Assembly (NCBI GenBank): GCA_033398695.1
Contig: CM065818.1
Location: forward strand, 33,814,001-33,878,000
DNA from: Orobanche coerulescens
Taxonomy: Eukaryota > Streptophyta > Magnoliopsida > Lamiales > Orobanchaceae
DNA: 64,000 nt
Direction of reading: 5' to 3'
This document shows, piece by piece, positions 21,485-33,202 of the stretch. Every line of letters begins with the position of its first letter. The first letter of the stretch is position 1. Under the pieces are notes generated by a model, which was not told the origin of the DNA, ran no database searches, and saw only the letters and a list, made by a program, of their open reading frames with translations. The position numbers and the translations under genes were made by a program.

Positions 21485-23563
21485 TGTAATAATCGTACCT
21501 TTTATCGCTTATAATTAGGAATTCAGGAACTTTGTAGTTTGGTTCGTAAATTTTTCGAACATTGGTATCATGTGTTTGATTCGAATTTGAGCCTGTATGT
21601 TGTGTTTCTTGTTGGTATTTCGTTAATATCCGTCATCGAGGAGTCGAACTGCTTGCATCGCTTCTGCAACCCAGGATTAGCGTGCGCTACCTTATATGGG
21701 TAGCGTACGCAACGGTAGTTGTAGGCTAACGTGCGCTACTACAAGAGGTTACGCACGCTGCTTAGCGGCATGGGGCGGTCCAGAGCACCGGACTGACTAA
21801 AAATTGAGCTAGCGCATGCTAAGGCATCATAGTAGCGCACGCTAGAGGCAGTAGCGCACGCCAGCCCAGGTGTTAGCGCGCTAAGTGACCGGACGGTAAA
21901 GCAGTGAGGTCTGGACTTTAGCAGACCAGCGAGTAACGTGCGCTAAGGCGGTCGTTGCGTGCGCTAACTCGTCGGTAGCGCACGCTATTCGGTCGTAACG
22001 CACGCTACCGGTGTGGACGAAGGGTTTTCGAGAGCGAGAAGGTTACGGACTTAGACTGGACACGGATAGCGCGCGCTAAGGCGGAAGGCTGCGCGCGCTA
22101 ACTCAGCGATCTGGCGCACGCTAACTCGATTGAGTAGCGCACGCTATCGGATGTGGTGCTCACCCGGCTCGAGTGGCGAGAAGGTGCAGGGTGTAGACCT
22201 AGGCCGATAGCGCGCGCTATTCGGTAAGCGTTAGCGCGCTAAGGCGCACTTATATAAATACATGTGTTGCGGTCAACACTTGTCATTTTCATTTTCTCTC
22301 CTCTTCTTGAGCTTCTAGACGACTCCGGGCAGTGTAGGCGAGGTTTTCGGCGGAGCACGGTTGAAACTCAAATCTTTCCAACTTCAAGTAAAGATCTATC
22401 AATCTTACGTCGTCTTCACCAAGGAATCGAGGTAATCCTTCCGTAGAACCCTAACTTTGGGGAAATTTGGGGATTTTGGGGATCTCGTTTCTCCATCCGT
22501 TTTAACTCCAAATCATGATGGATTGTAGTTGAAAATGGTTGTATAGGTATGATTTCATGATTTCCTCAAGGTTTTGTGGATTGATTCCAAATCCTCTTTT
22601 GTAAATCGAGCAAAACCCATTACGCCCTCGTAGTACTCGATTAAATGGTCCTAAGGGTAGAACTTAGGATGGATTTTCGTGTCTCCAACAAATTGTAACG
22701 ATTAACGCCTCAATGTTTGTTAGGAGCGGGATTCGGAAGATAGTTCGGACCGTAACCTTGTTCGTCGTTTGTTCCTTTGAGAGTAAGAAAGTTCAGGCAA
22801 GTACTTTATTGCATTAGTTTATGGCATGCATTTATGTGATGGTTTAGAGAATGATGAGAGTTGAAAGGTTATTCTCGGGTACTCTCACTCGGGGATTGAC
22901 TCGACGGGGTCACACGGGGACCTGGTGGCTTAGCGGCTGGACCGGGTCACGAGAGATACTCTGAGTGGACATCCTCACTGGGATTGCTCGGCCAGGGCAC
23001 ACGGGGACTTGGTGGCTTGAGGGCCGGACCGGTCGCGAGGGTTGTCGGAGTGTTTTCTTGGTGATTGATATTGATATTAGGAATATCGTAAATTGAAGCT
23101 ATTTTGGGATTTTGAAATGATTTGGAAATGCACGTGGATTAAAATAATTGTAATCTTGTACTTGCACTAGCGGTTGTGGCTAACCCCATTGTTGGGGTGG
23201 AATGTTTTGTACATTTCGGGTATTCTCGAGGGACAGAGCCCCCATGTGGCGCACACGGAGTTGACAAGCACCTGGATGTTAGAGAGCTCGCATCGATCGT
23301 TGTATTGTGATGTTGAGTCGATTTATATCTTGTATTATGGGTGGTTTTGAGTTGTACTTTGTCGTGTAATGTTTGCGTTCGGTGATGATTTGAAATATAC
23401 TCTTTTGGCCGCGGTAGGAGCCTAACTTGTGTTTTGTAACCTTTGTTGGACTATTATGTCATGGTTGTTATGTATTGGATTGTGGTTAAATCTTGTGTGT
23501 CGCCACTGGCGGACCCTTGTGTGTCTGTGGCGTGTAATATTCCGGTTAGATCGGGGTGTTACA
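21485..23563 (+). repeat. 5' LTR of element D
   Basis: 2079 bp. U3 with 18 palindromes (21678-22243), TATA at 22250-22256, a donor-like GAG/GTAATC at 22431/22432, and an inverted TGTAA/TTACA at the ends. No gene. Confidence 0.93.
21678..22243 (+). promoter_or_regulatory. Palindrome array in U3 of element D (four tetrads + pair)
   Basis: TAGCGCACGCTA-type sites start at 21678, 21701, 21727, 21750; 21810, 21833, 21852, 21874; 21934, 21955, 21976, 21996; 22067, 22089, 22112, 22135; and 22208, 22232. Within groups the spacing is 19-26 bp, between groups 60-73 bp, and group starts repeat every 124-141 bp. The last pair ends about 9 bp before TATA. Nearly all sites contain two to four CpGs. Confidence 0.8.
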
Positions 23564-23567
23564 TTTA

Positions 23568-23580
23568 TGGTATCGAGCAC
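23568..23580 (+). promoter_or_regulatory. Primer binding site of element D
   Basis: TGGTATCGAGCAC, four bases after the LTR end. Related to the initiator-Met type, with one base missing relative to TGGTATCGGAGC. Confidence 0.75.
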
Positions 23581-23803
23581 AGGTTTCGGAAATACCTAGG
23601 CCTTTGGACATTCGATTGTCAAGTCATAAGAGTCGTATAAGTGATCGAGCTCAACACCGTGTGATGCTGTCGAGCCGTGTGACCCATGGTGGTAAGACTC
23701 CTTAACTCTCTTTGTGCCTTGTCGCTTTCATAGTAAGGTAGATTTAAGTTCCTTGATTCATGAACTGTTCTGATAATTTTAATCCTTCTATATCTCGGTA
23801 TCT

Positions 23804-25050
23804 TTGAGAGGCCGTGCGGACGTGGCGGACGTGGACGCGAGAGGCCGTGGTCGTCGTACCGCTAACGAATCTGGCACACATTCTAATGATGCATCTGATT
23901 CGGCATCCCATACGGATCCGAACACCGCTTCTTTGAACCCGAGCGGTCAGCCAGATCCTACTGTAAGTCAAGAACCGTCGGCTGACACTAATGTGAATGC
24001 CGGCATAGCTGCTATACTCCAGCAGGTAGCGGCACAATTAGTCAAGTTGAATGAATCCGGATATCATGATCAACCCACAGATGAGAGTAAATGGCTTCAG
24101 GGGGTGATGAAGATGCAACCTCCTCGTTTTACTGGTGCGTCTGATACATTGGGATGGGAAGGATGGTTGTTTCAGTTTGGCAGAATTCTTGACGCCGTTG
24201 CGTGCCCCGAAGAAAGACGGGTCCCTATTGTACAGTACTTCCTTGACAAGGAGGCTGCGGATTGGTGGGAAGCTGCGAAACCTACGGATCGTGTGGCCAC
24301 TTGGGCCGAGTTTAAAGTTGCGATAGAGGAAGAGTATTGCCCTTGGCCTATTAGAGAAAAACGAATTGCAGATTTCTTTACGGCAACACCTCAGGATGTA
24401 CATCACCGAGGCCATTGTTACGTATAATCGGCAACTCAACCATGTTCGTGAGCAAGTAAGGACCGGCGGATAAAATCCGTTACTTTGATTTGAGAATGAA
24501 GCCCGAGATTCGTGAGGCTATGGCGGGTTTGGATGCGTTACGTTGAAGGAATATCGGGATCGTGCTTTGGCTATCGAGATGGTCATTTCCGCGTCAAGGT
24601 CGGGTACCGAGATGAAGAAGCCAAAGACGGCCGGTGGTTTTTCCGGAAGTAAAAGTGGTGGATTTCACAAATCTCAAGCTTCTCACTCTGCTATCGGGAA
24701 ATGCGCTCGGCAAGCCGGTAGTGCTCCGAGTTTACGGCTGGGCGATCTTACGCCTTTGGTAGAGGACAATGTTTCAATTGTAATCAAACAGGCCATCGGT
24801 GTCGGGAATGTCCACTTCCTCCGTTATTTGTTTCACATGCGGTCAGTGGTCATCGGGCGGCCCATTGCGAGGCCGCCACCAAAATTGTTAAACAGCGAGT
24901 TCGGCACCAACTCCGAGTGTGAACCGGGGACTACATCTAATCGGCCGCAGACTGGGACGTGGAAGAGGTCGAGGTCGGTGGGATCGACAAGTGCATCGAG
25001 TGTGGGTTCGGTGCAGCCAGAGTGTACCGAGATGAGGCGTGCGAGGCAGA
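23804..25050 (+). pseudogene. Gag of element D
   Basis: Homologous to gags A, C and E: GIAAILQQVAAQLVKLNES, MQPPRFTGASDTLGWEGWLF, AADWWEAAKPTDRVATWAEF and LKEYRDRALAIEM. The expected start codon is TTG at 23804, so the ATG seems lost. Frameshifts near 24400-24540 split the capsid. A zinc knuckle CFNCNQTGHRCREC (near 24770-24810) is out of frame, and the second knuckle is damaged. The N-terminus is Arg/Gly-rich as in the relatives. Confidence 0.85.
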
Positions 25051-25079
25051 TCGGAGGCTCGGTAGCTGCAGGTATCACG

Positions 25080-25624
25080 CAAATACTTTCTCAACCTGTA
25101 TCGGTATTATTTGATTCGGGAGCTACCCATTCGTTCATTGCTCTTGATTGTGTGAAACGTTTGGGTCTTGGGTGTTTGATTGAGTGCGAACCATTCGTAG
25201 TAAGCACTCCTAGTGGAGAGCGTTTGATTGGGAATCAAGAGATTAAAAATTGTCTCGTGTATATCGGGAGTCGAGATTGGCCTTGGACCTCATAGTGGTA
25301 GATCTGAAAGGAGAGGATGTAATTCTGGGAGATGATTGGTTAAATCGCCATGGTGCTATCATGAACTACAGGACACGAACTATTTCTATAATAGCGGAAG
25401 ATGGTGTCGAGCACACTTTCTTGGGTCGTAAACCGGGTAGTTCAGGTGGAGTGATTTCCGCCGTTAAGGCGATAAGATTGTTAAAACAAGATTGTATTGG
25501 TTATTGGTGTTACGCCATGAGCACAAATGGCTGTGAAGCCGATTTATTATCCATTCCAGTTGTGAATGAATACCCAGATGTGTTTCTGGATGACCCACAG
25601 GACTACCTCCATCTAGAGAAGTAG
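25080..25624 (+). pseudogene. Protease of element D
   Basis: SVLFDSGATHSFIALD gives the DSGA active site, followed by CEPFVVSTPSGERLIGNQE. After a frameshift near 25270 come LIVVDLKGEDVILGDDWLN and VVNEYPDVF, the linker to RT. Same arrangement as in element A. Confidence 0.87.
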
Positions 25625-26330
25625 AGTTTCCTATTGACCTTGTGCCAAGCGCAGCACACTTTCCCAGCGCCTTATCGTATGGCACCCTCGAGATGTTAGA
25701 ATCGAAGAAACAATTGGGCGAGCTTACGGATAAAGGGTACATCCGACCTAGTGCATCACCTTGGGGTGCGCCGGTCCTTTCGTTAAGAAGAAGGACGGAT
25801 CGTTAAAATCTATGCATTGATTATCGGGAATTGAATAAGTTAGCTGTTAAGAACAAATATCCTTTACCTCGGATAGACGATTTGTTCGACCAACTTCAGG
25901 TGCCACGGTATTCTCTAAAATTGATTTGCGATCGGTATATTACGGTGAGGATTCGGGATTTTGACATTAGAAGGCGCCTTCCGTACTCGATACGGCCATT
26001 ACGAATTTGTGGTTATGCCATTTGGCACGACCAACGCTCTGCCGTGTTTATGCGGTTGATGAACAAAGTTTTCATTGACTATCTTGATAAATTTTTGGTC
26101 GTTTTCATTGATGATATTCTTGTCTACTCCGGAATGAGGAAGATCATACTAAACATCTCCGAATGGTGTTGAACACTTTGAGAATGGAGAAACTTTACGC
26201 TAAATTCTCAAAGTGCGAGTTCTGGCTTAAAGAGGTGACATTTCTTGGTCACGTAATTTCGATCGATGGAGTTCGAGTGGATCCCCAAAAGATAGCGGCC
26301 ATTGTTGAGTGGGAACCCCTAGGAATGTGA
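25625..26330 (+). pseudogene. Reverse transcriptase of element D
   Basis: [42 protein letters not shown] and the catalytic FIDDILVYS near 26110 are present. Several frameshifts and a stop lie between motifs, for example between 25770 and 26040, where the conserved dipeptide-rich finger/palm segment is scrambled. Too broken to function. Confidence 0.88.
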
Positions 26331-26900
26331 AGGAGACCGGGAGCTTTCTAGGGCTTGCCGGATACTATCGCAGGTTCGTGAAGGATTTTCAAAAATCGCT
26401 CGACCACTTACTCGATTGCTCGAAGTCTCGAAATTCGAGTGGACGGACGAGAGGCAAAACAGATTTTGATGAGCTTAAACGACGATTAACTTCGGCGCCC
26501 GTGTTATCGTTACCTCGGGGCACCGACGATTACGAGGTGTACGGTGATGCTTGAGGACTTGGATTGGGTTGTGTTTTGATGCAAAGAGGTAGAGTGATTT
26601 CATATGCGTCCGACAATTGAAACCATATGAAATGAATTACCCTACCCATGATTTAGAGTTATCGGCGATTGTATTCGCGTTAAAAATTTGGAGGCATTAT
26701 CTTTATGGTTCCCGTGTAAAATCTACACGGATCACAAAAGTCTAAAATATATATTTAGCCAAAAGGAGCTAAATATGAGACAACGTCGATGGTTGGAGCT
26801 GATTAGGGATTACGACTGGAAATATTATATCATCCAGAAAAGCTAATGTGGTAGCGGACGCATTAAGTCGAAACCCGTAGCCCTCCAAATGCCGAGTATG
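26331..26900 (+). pseudogene. RNase H of element D
   Basis: [19 protein letters not shown] (end of RT) leads to DDYEVYGDA (first catalytic Asp; Ser changed to Gly), then in other frames [28 protein letters not shown] and VVADALS. Unlike element A the THDLE Glu is kept. Three or more frameshifts. Confidence 0.8.
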
Positions 26901-27169
26901 CTTACATCTCAACACGAGATCCGTCGAGACATAATTAGGCAAGATATAGAGATTTGGCTCCGAGAAAGTTCAAGGCCAATTATGTACTTTGGAGATCACG
27001 TCGTCCTTGATCAACGAAGTCAAGTCGAAGCAATTTGAGGATCCATTACTAGTCCGGCTAAGGAAGGATGTAATGAGAGGAAAAGCTCCGATTTATGATT
27101 CAGGATGACGGTGTTTTAAAGTTTAGAGGTAGACTTTGTATACTGCGGGACGTCGAACTTAAGCGAGAC

Positions 27170-28440
27170 CATATTGAGGAAGCGCACACTACACCGTATT
27201 CTCTTCACCCGATACGAGCAAAATGTATAAGGACGTGAAGAATAATTATTGGTGGAGCAATATGAAGAATGATGTTGAAGAGTTCGTTTGAAATGCTTGA
27301 CGTGTCAACAAGTCAAGGTTGAACATCAACGGCCGCGGGGTTGCTTAAATCACTACCAATCCCGAATGGAAATGGGAGGATATAACGATGGATTTTGTCA
27401 CCAACATGCCGAGCACGCGCACAGGGATGAACATGATTTGGGTTATTGTCGATCGACTAACCAAGTCAGCTCACTTTACGGGAATTAAGGATAATTGGGG
27501 GCCCGAAAAACTAGCTCGTGTATTCATCGCGGAAATTGTAAGGTTACACGGGACTCCTAAGAGCATTATTTCCGATCGAGACGGTAGATTTGTGTCGCAC
27601 TTTTGGCAATCCGTTCATCGAGCTTTAGGGGCCAGGCGAGGCTCGGTACATCGTACCATCCTCGGTGATGGGCGATGCGAGCGGACAATTCGAGACTCTT
27701 GAGGACATCTGCGAGCATGTGCCACGAATTGGAAGCATGGTAGAATCGCATTTGCCACTAATCGAATTTGCCTACAATAATAGTTGGCATGCGTCGATTA
27801 AGATGGCACCGTTTGAGGCTTTATATGGACGGAAATGTAAGTCACCATTGTGTTGGGATGATTCCTCTGAACTGATTGGGACGGAGCCGGATATGTTAGT
27901 GGAGACCCGGAAAAGATCTCTTTGATTCGCGAGAGGCTTTTGGCCGCCCAAAGCCGACAGAAGTCCTATGCCGATAATCGACGTCGACCGCTAGAGTTTG
28001 AAGTCGGCGATCATGTGTTGATAAAAGTATCGCCAACCCGGGGAATTTATCGCTTTGGGAAGAAAGGTAAACTCAGTCCGAGATATGTTGGGCCATTCGA
28101 GATTATAGAACGGATTGGCGAACTTGCTTACCGTGTGGGCCTTCCGCCTTCACTGGGTCATGTGCATAATGTATTTCATGTTTCGCAATTGAGGAAATAC
28201 GTCTGGGACCCTAAGCATATCATTGATTTTGGGGAGATTGAATTAAATTCGATGTCACCTTTGAGGAAAAACCAATCCAGTTTTGGAGCATCGGGTAAAA
28301 CAACTTAAACGTAAAGTTATTCCCTTGGTCAAAGTACAATGGTCGAGACATGGATCGGAAGAAGCCACGTGGGAGACGGAAGAGCATATGAAGTCTAGAT
28401 ACCCGAATTATTCACTTCGTAAGTTTGGAATGAAACTTAT
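27170..28440 (+). pseudogene. Integrase and chromodomain-type tail, element D
   Basis: HTTPYSLHP and CLTCQQ form the H2C2 zinc module. The DDE core shows WVIVDRLTKSAHF (27440), IISDRDGRFVSHFW (27570) and ERTI (27680). IEFAYNNSWHASIKMAPFEALYG follows, then GPFEIIERIGELAYRV (GPY/F module) and LPPSLGHVHNVFHVSQLRKY. The tail IPLVKVQWSRHGSEEATWE with SRYPN is the Tekay chromodomain remnant. Four frameshifts. Chromodomain tails are thought to guide integration to particular chromatin. Confidence 0.9.
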
Positions 28441-28441
28441 T

Positions 28442-28455
28442 CTTAGGGGAGAGAA
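28442..28455 (+). promoter_or_regulatory. Polypurine tract of element D
   Basis: CTTAGGGGAGAGAA directly precedes TGTAATAATC, the 3' LTR start. Confidence 0.8.
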
Positions 28456-30542
28456 TGTAATAATCGTACCTTTTATCGCTTATAATTAGGAATTCGGGAA
28501 CTTTGTAGTTTGGTTCGTAAATTTTGAACATTGGTATCATGTGTTTGATTCGAATTTGAGCTGTATGTTGTGTTTCTTGTTGGTATTTCGTTAATATCCG
28601 TCATCGAGGAGTCGAACCGCTTGCATCGCTTCTGCAACCCAGGATTAGCGTGCGCTACCTTATATGGGTAGCGTACGCAACGGTAGTTGTAGGCTAACGT
28701 GCGCTACTACAAGAGGTTACGCACGCTAACCGCGGCATGGGGCGGTCAGAGCCTTTGGTGGGACTAAAAATTGAGCTAGCGCACGCTAAGGCTTCATAGT
28801 CGCGCATGCTTGGGGACCAGGTAGCGCTCGCCACTGTTGGGGGTTAGCGCGCGCTACGTGACCCGGACAGTCCGGCCCGTGCGGTCTGGACTTTAGCGAG
28901 ACCAACAGGTATCGTGCGCTAAGCGGGTCGTTGCGTGCGCTAACTCGTCGGTCGTAGCGCACGCTATTCGGTCGTAACGCACGCTACCGGTGTGGACGAA
29001 GGGTTTGAACAGAGCGAAGGTTACGGACTTAGGCTGGACACCAGATAGCGCGCGCTAAGGCGTAAGGCTGCGCGCTAACTCAGCGATACGGCGCACGCTA
29101 ACTCGATTGAGTAGCGCACGCTATCGGATGTGGTGCACACCGGCTCGGCCAGGCGAAGGAGTGCAGGCTGTAGACCTAGGCCGATAGCGCGCTATTCGGT
29201 AAGCGTTAGCGCGCGCTAAGCGCACTTATATAAATACATGTGTTGCGGTCAACACTTGTCATTTTCATTTTCTCTCCTCTTCTTGAGCTTCTAGACGACT
29301 CCGGGCGGTGTAGGCGAGGTTTTCGTGAGCACGGTTGAAACTCAAATATTTCCAACTTCAAGTAAAGATCTATCAATCTTACGTCGTCTTCACCAAGGAA
29401 TCGAGGTAATCCTTCCGTAGAACCCTAACTTTGGGGAAATTTGGGGATTTTGGGGATCTCGTTTCTCCAGCCGTTTTAACTCCAAATCATGATGGATTGT
29501 AGTTGAAAATGGTTGTATAGGTATGATTTCATGATTTCCTCAAGGTTTTGTGGATTGATTCCAAATCCTCTTTTGTAAATCGAGCAAAACCCATTACGCC
29601 CTCGTAGTACTCGATTAAATGGTCCTAAGGGTAGAACTTAGGATGGATTTTCGTGTCTCCAACAAATTGTAACGATTAACGCCTCAATGTTTGTTAGGAG
29701 CGGGATTCGGAAGATAGTTCGGACCGTAACCTTGTTCGTCGTTTGTTCCTTTGAGAGTAAGAAAGTTCAGGCAAGTACTTTATTGCATTAGTTTATGGCA
29801 TGCATTTCTGTGATGGTTTAGAGAATGATGAGAGTTGAAAGGTTATTCTCGGGTACTCTCACTCGGGGATTGACTCGACGGGGTCACACGGGGACCTGGT
29901 GGCTTAGCGGCTGGACCGGGTCACGAGAGATACTCTGAGTGGACATCCTCACCGGGATTGCTCGGCCAGGGCACACGGGGACTTGGTGGCTTGAGGGCCG
30001 GACCGGGTCGCGAGGTTGTCGGAGTGTTTTCTTGGTGATTGATATTGATATTAGGAATATCGTAAATTGAACTATTTTGGGATTTTGAAATGATTTGGAA
30101 ATGCTGTGGATTAAAATAATTGTAATCTGTACTTGCACTAGCGGTTGTGGCTAACCCCATTGTTGGGGTGGAATGTTTTGTACATTTCGGGTATTCTCGA
30201 GGACAGGAGCCCCCATGTGGCGCACACGGAGTTGACAAGCACCTGGATGTTAGAGAGCTCGCATCGATCGTTGTATTGTGATGTTGAGTCGATTTTATAT
30301 CTTGTATTATGGGTGGTTTTGAGTTGTACTTTGTCGTGTAATGTTTGCGTTCAGTGATGATTTGAAATATACTCTTTTGGCCGCGGCCGAGGCCTAACTT
30401 GTGTTTTGTAACCTTTGTTGGACTATTATGTCATGGTTGTTATGTATTGGATTGTGGTTAAATCTTGTGTGTCGCCAGCCTGGCGGGACCCTTGTGTGTC
30501 CTGTGGCGTGTAATATTCCCGGTTGGATCTGGGGGTGTTACA
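28456..30542 (+). repeat. 3' LTR of element D
   Basis: 2087 bp copy of 21485-23563. From about 29250 on it is nearly identical to the 5' LTR, while the palindrome array (about 28646-29220) differs by many substitutions and indels. Ends GTGTTACA, followed by the target duplication GAGTC. Confidence 0.93.
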
Positions 30543-30547
30543 GAGTC

Positions 30548-31952
30548 GGCGGGTTCATAGTCAGTTCGTGCCAACCTACTTCGATCGGTTCTTCGCGTTG
30601 GTGGTTGTTCGAGGAAAGTACCTTGTCTATACAATTCTTGTTTTATAGATATGATAATTAGTGATCGTATCCTTGTGTTTATTTGATCGTTTGAATTTCA
30701 CTTTCAAAGATTCAGTTAGCCTTGTTAAAGGCCCTCTTTCAAAATGCGTGTGTTTTGTGGACATTTTGTTCGTGGATGGTTACGTAAATTACTATGAATA
30801 CACTTGGTGTTGTCGTTGTGCTTTGATAATATATATGTATATATTATCTCATATCGGTGCGTTGTGATTTGACCATTGCGTCGTGCATTGTGTTTGTTGC
30901 CATTGAGTGAATTACTTGGATATTATTGATGTGATATGTTATTTGTGTGAATGTGTGGATATGGTTGAAGGTCTACGGTGACACATGGCACGTGATCATG
31001 TGATCAGGATGCAACAAGTGATTGATCCAATCGTGAGAGCCTGAGATAATCTACGGTGACACATAGCTTGTGATCATGTGGTCAGGATGCAACAAGTGAT
31101 TGATCCAACCGTGAGATATCGTGTTTGATTTGTTTAGCTAGCCAGCTCGGGAGGGTCCTTAGAGGCCTCGAGTGGGATTTGTGGCTTCGTCCCGGTCCTA
31201 GGAGATGCATGTGCGTGATTTGTTTTATGATTGTGGCCAGCTCGGGAGGGTCCTTAGAGGCCTCGAATGGGATTTGTGGCTTCGTCCCGGTCCTAGGTGA
31301 TGCTTGTATGTGATTATGTTGTGTTGATTTTATGTCCGTTGAGGACCCTTGATGTGGGATCTGGCCCTGTGAATTGTTGTTGGTTCTAATTGTGAAAATG
31401 AAACATTTGGGCTCTGACCCCTGTTGATTTTGGAAAGAGAAGGATTCGAAAATCCTGAGTTGTTTCTATCAAAACTCCCAATGTCATTTAAGATCACTTT
31501 ATAAATTGTTTCCCTCGACTTGGGATCTTTCGATTTTGGAAAGCTTTACCTAAACTCTTGCCTCAGGAAGTATTTTCGTTATGTTTAAAGATGAGGGATG
31601 GATGTCTGTTTTGCATTCAGGTTTTGGAGCATAGCACAGGGTCGACATGAGGGATGATGAAAGATGAACGATACTAATCACACGTGGACCCGTTGATGTC
31701 ATATTGGTTTAGTTGTATTTTATTTTCCGCTGCAGTATTCTTTCCCCGTTGTACGGGAGTGTGTTGTACTCGACCCCGGTGTGGGCATGTGTTATGATTG
31801 AGTTGTATGTATTTATTAAAAGACCAAATCGGTCTACTGAGTCATTTTAGTCATAAAGGCATTGTTGAGTTGTTCAATGTTGTTACGAGCCTGGTAGATC
31901 CTTGAGGAAAGGTTCTACGGCGTGTAATATCCCTGAGCGGATTGGGGGTGTT
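30548..31952 (+). repeat. LTR 1 of array E, second part
   Basis: Continues LTR 1 after element D; matches 35870-37387 of LTR 2. Contains ~77-bp (30985-31110) and ~100-bp (31135-31310) tandem duplications. Relative to LTR 2 it lacks about 135 bp near 31590. Ends GTGTT directly against the primer site. Confidence 0.88.
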
Positions 31953-31966
31953 TGGTATCGGAGCTT
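31953..31966 (+). promoter_or_regulatory. Primer binding site, unit 1 of array E
   Basis: TGGTATCGGAGCTT, initiator-Met-like. The spacer ACATAAA seen in relatives between LTR end and primer site is missing here and in unit 2. Confidence 0.8.
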
Positions 31967-33202
31967 AGGTTGTGGAAACCTAGGCTGTCGGGTTTAGTGG
32001 TGTCTGTTGAGTTTTTGTCTCGTCGGATTTTGTCTGACTGAGTCGTGTCGCGACGCGTCGTCTGAGTTTGTTGGTCGTGATTAGTATCATGGGGCGGACA
32101 TCATCTTAGTGCGACCTGTGGCCGTAAGTCTCCCTTCTTTGTATTGTGACTCGTGTGACACGTGCTATTTTTTTGATTATTTGTTAACTGATGGAACCTT
32201 CATGTAGATTCTTGGTTTCGTGATGCGTTCATGTGATTCTCATATTTCGTTTATATGAGGAGTGTTGTCATTACTTATATCCTTTTTTACTGTGATATTT
32301 GACTGTTTGTTTTCCGGTAAAAGACGTGCTGTCTTGATTTTGAGCGAGTTGATGCGTGTATTATGATTGTATGTAAGTGAATATTGTTACATGTTAGTTT
32401 TAAGGCATTCTAGCCTAATAGATTTTCGAAAACCTTGAGTATCATAGAAAATAAATTTCGAGACGTACCTTTAAAATGAATTATTTTCTCGCGGTACTTT
32501 CAAAGTGTTTTCTAGTGCCGCAATATATTTCAAATTATTCCAGTTGGGGACCAAAATATTTTGAGATATTTTCAATTATTTTTAGAAATGCAGTTGCTTA
32601 GACCCAAGGGTCGAATATTTTTGAAAGTTTCAATTTAAAGGAAAGTGTCCTCGTTTTATCAAATGCAAGATGGTTTTCAAAGTCTCGATAATGGTGTTTG
32701 TACAACTTTTTGAAAATGTGATACTCAAGATCAACTGGTGTTTCCAAATTATTTTCAAAATGTGGTTTTCATTTTTTTTAAAAACCTATCAATTCCCGTT
32801 TGCGGTCTGAGGATGTATGTATGATGTTCGCATTGTCGTTATGATGTTAGATCCCGATTATGATCGAATTGGTGGCATGAACGTTGAGGTGTTGCCACGC
32901 AATTGTTATACTAGTCCTCTGTGAGAGGTGTGAACTGATATTTACTGTTTGTTACCTCGTGGTGATTTGCGTGTTGTCGCAAGAGTGTGAGCTGTTGAAG
33001 CTTGGGTTGGTACGTTCATGTATATGTGTGATTGTTTCGATGATGTTTTCTGATTATGTGCTGGTTATCGTTCGGGCCGTTGAGATCGATGAACGATACC
33101 GTCATTGCTATGATTTTATTATGCGTGTTGCTTTATGATGGAAATCGTTATATGTGGTATGAGTTATGATTTTCTGTTGTGCTGAGTGATTACTTATTCA
33201 GT
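31967..33202 (+). other. Leader of unit 1, array E (no gene)
   Basis: About 1.24 kb between primer site and gag, rich in upstream ATGs and without a credible gene. It ends in a pyrimidine-rich stretch and TTATTCAG/T just before the gag ATG, which looks like a splice acceptor. Confidence 0.7.

Larger units (their letters stand above)
21485..30542 (+). mobile_element. Element D: complete Tekay/Del-like chromovirus, pol broken
   Basis: 9058-bp element with LTRs of 2079 and 2087 bp, each TGTAA...TTACA, a primer site, gag-PR-RT-RH-IN in order, and a polypurine tract. It is flanked by the target duplication GAGTC (21480-21484 and 30543-30547) and lies inside LTR 1 of array E. Its LTRs are close to each other except in the palindrome array. 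The coding region has many single-base frameshifts. Confidence 0.93.

Noticed and set aside
21678..22243. Regularly spaced palindromic repeats resembling a CRISPR array
   Set aside because: Repeats are 12 bp, degenerate and only ~10 bp apart, there are no Cas genes, and the context is a plant LTR promoter.
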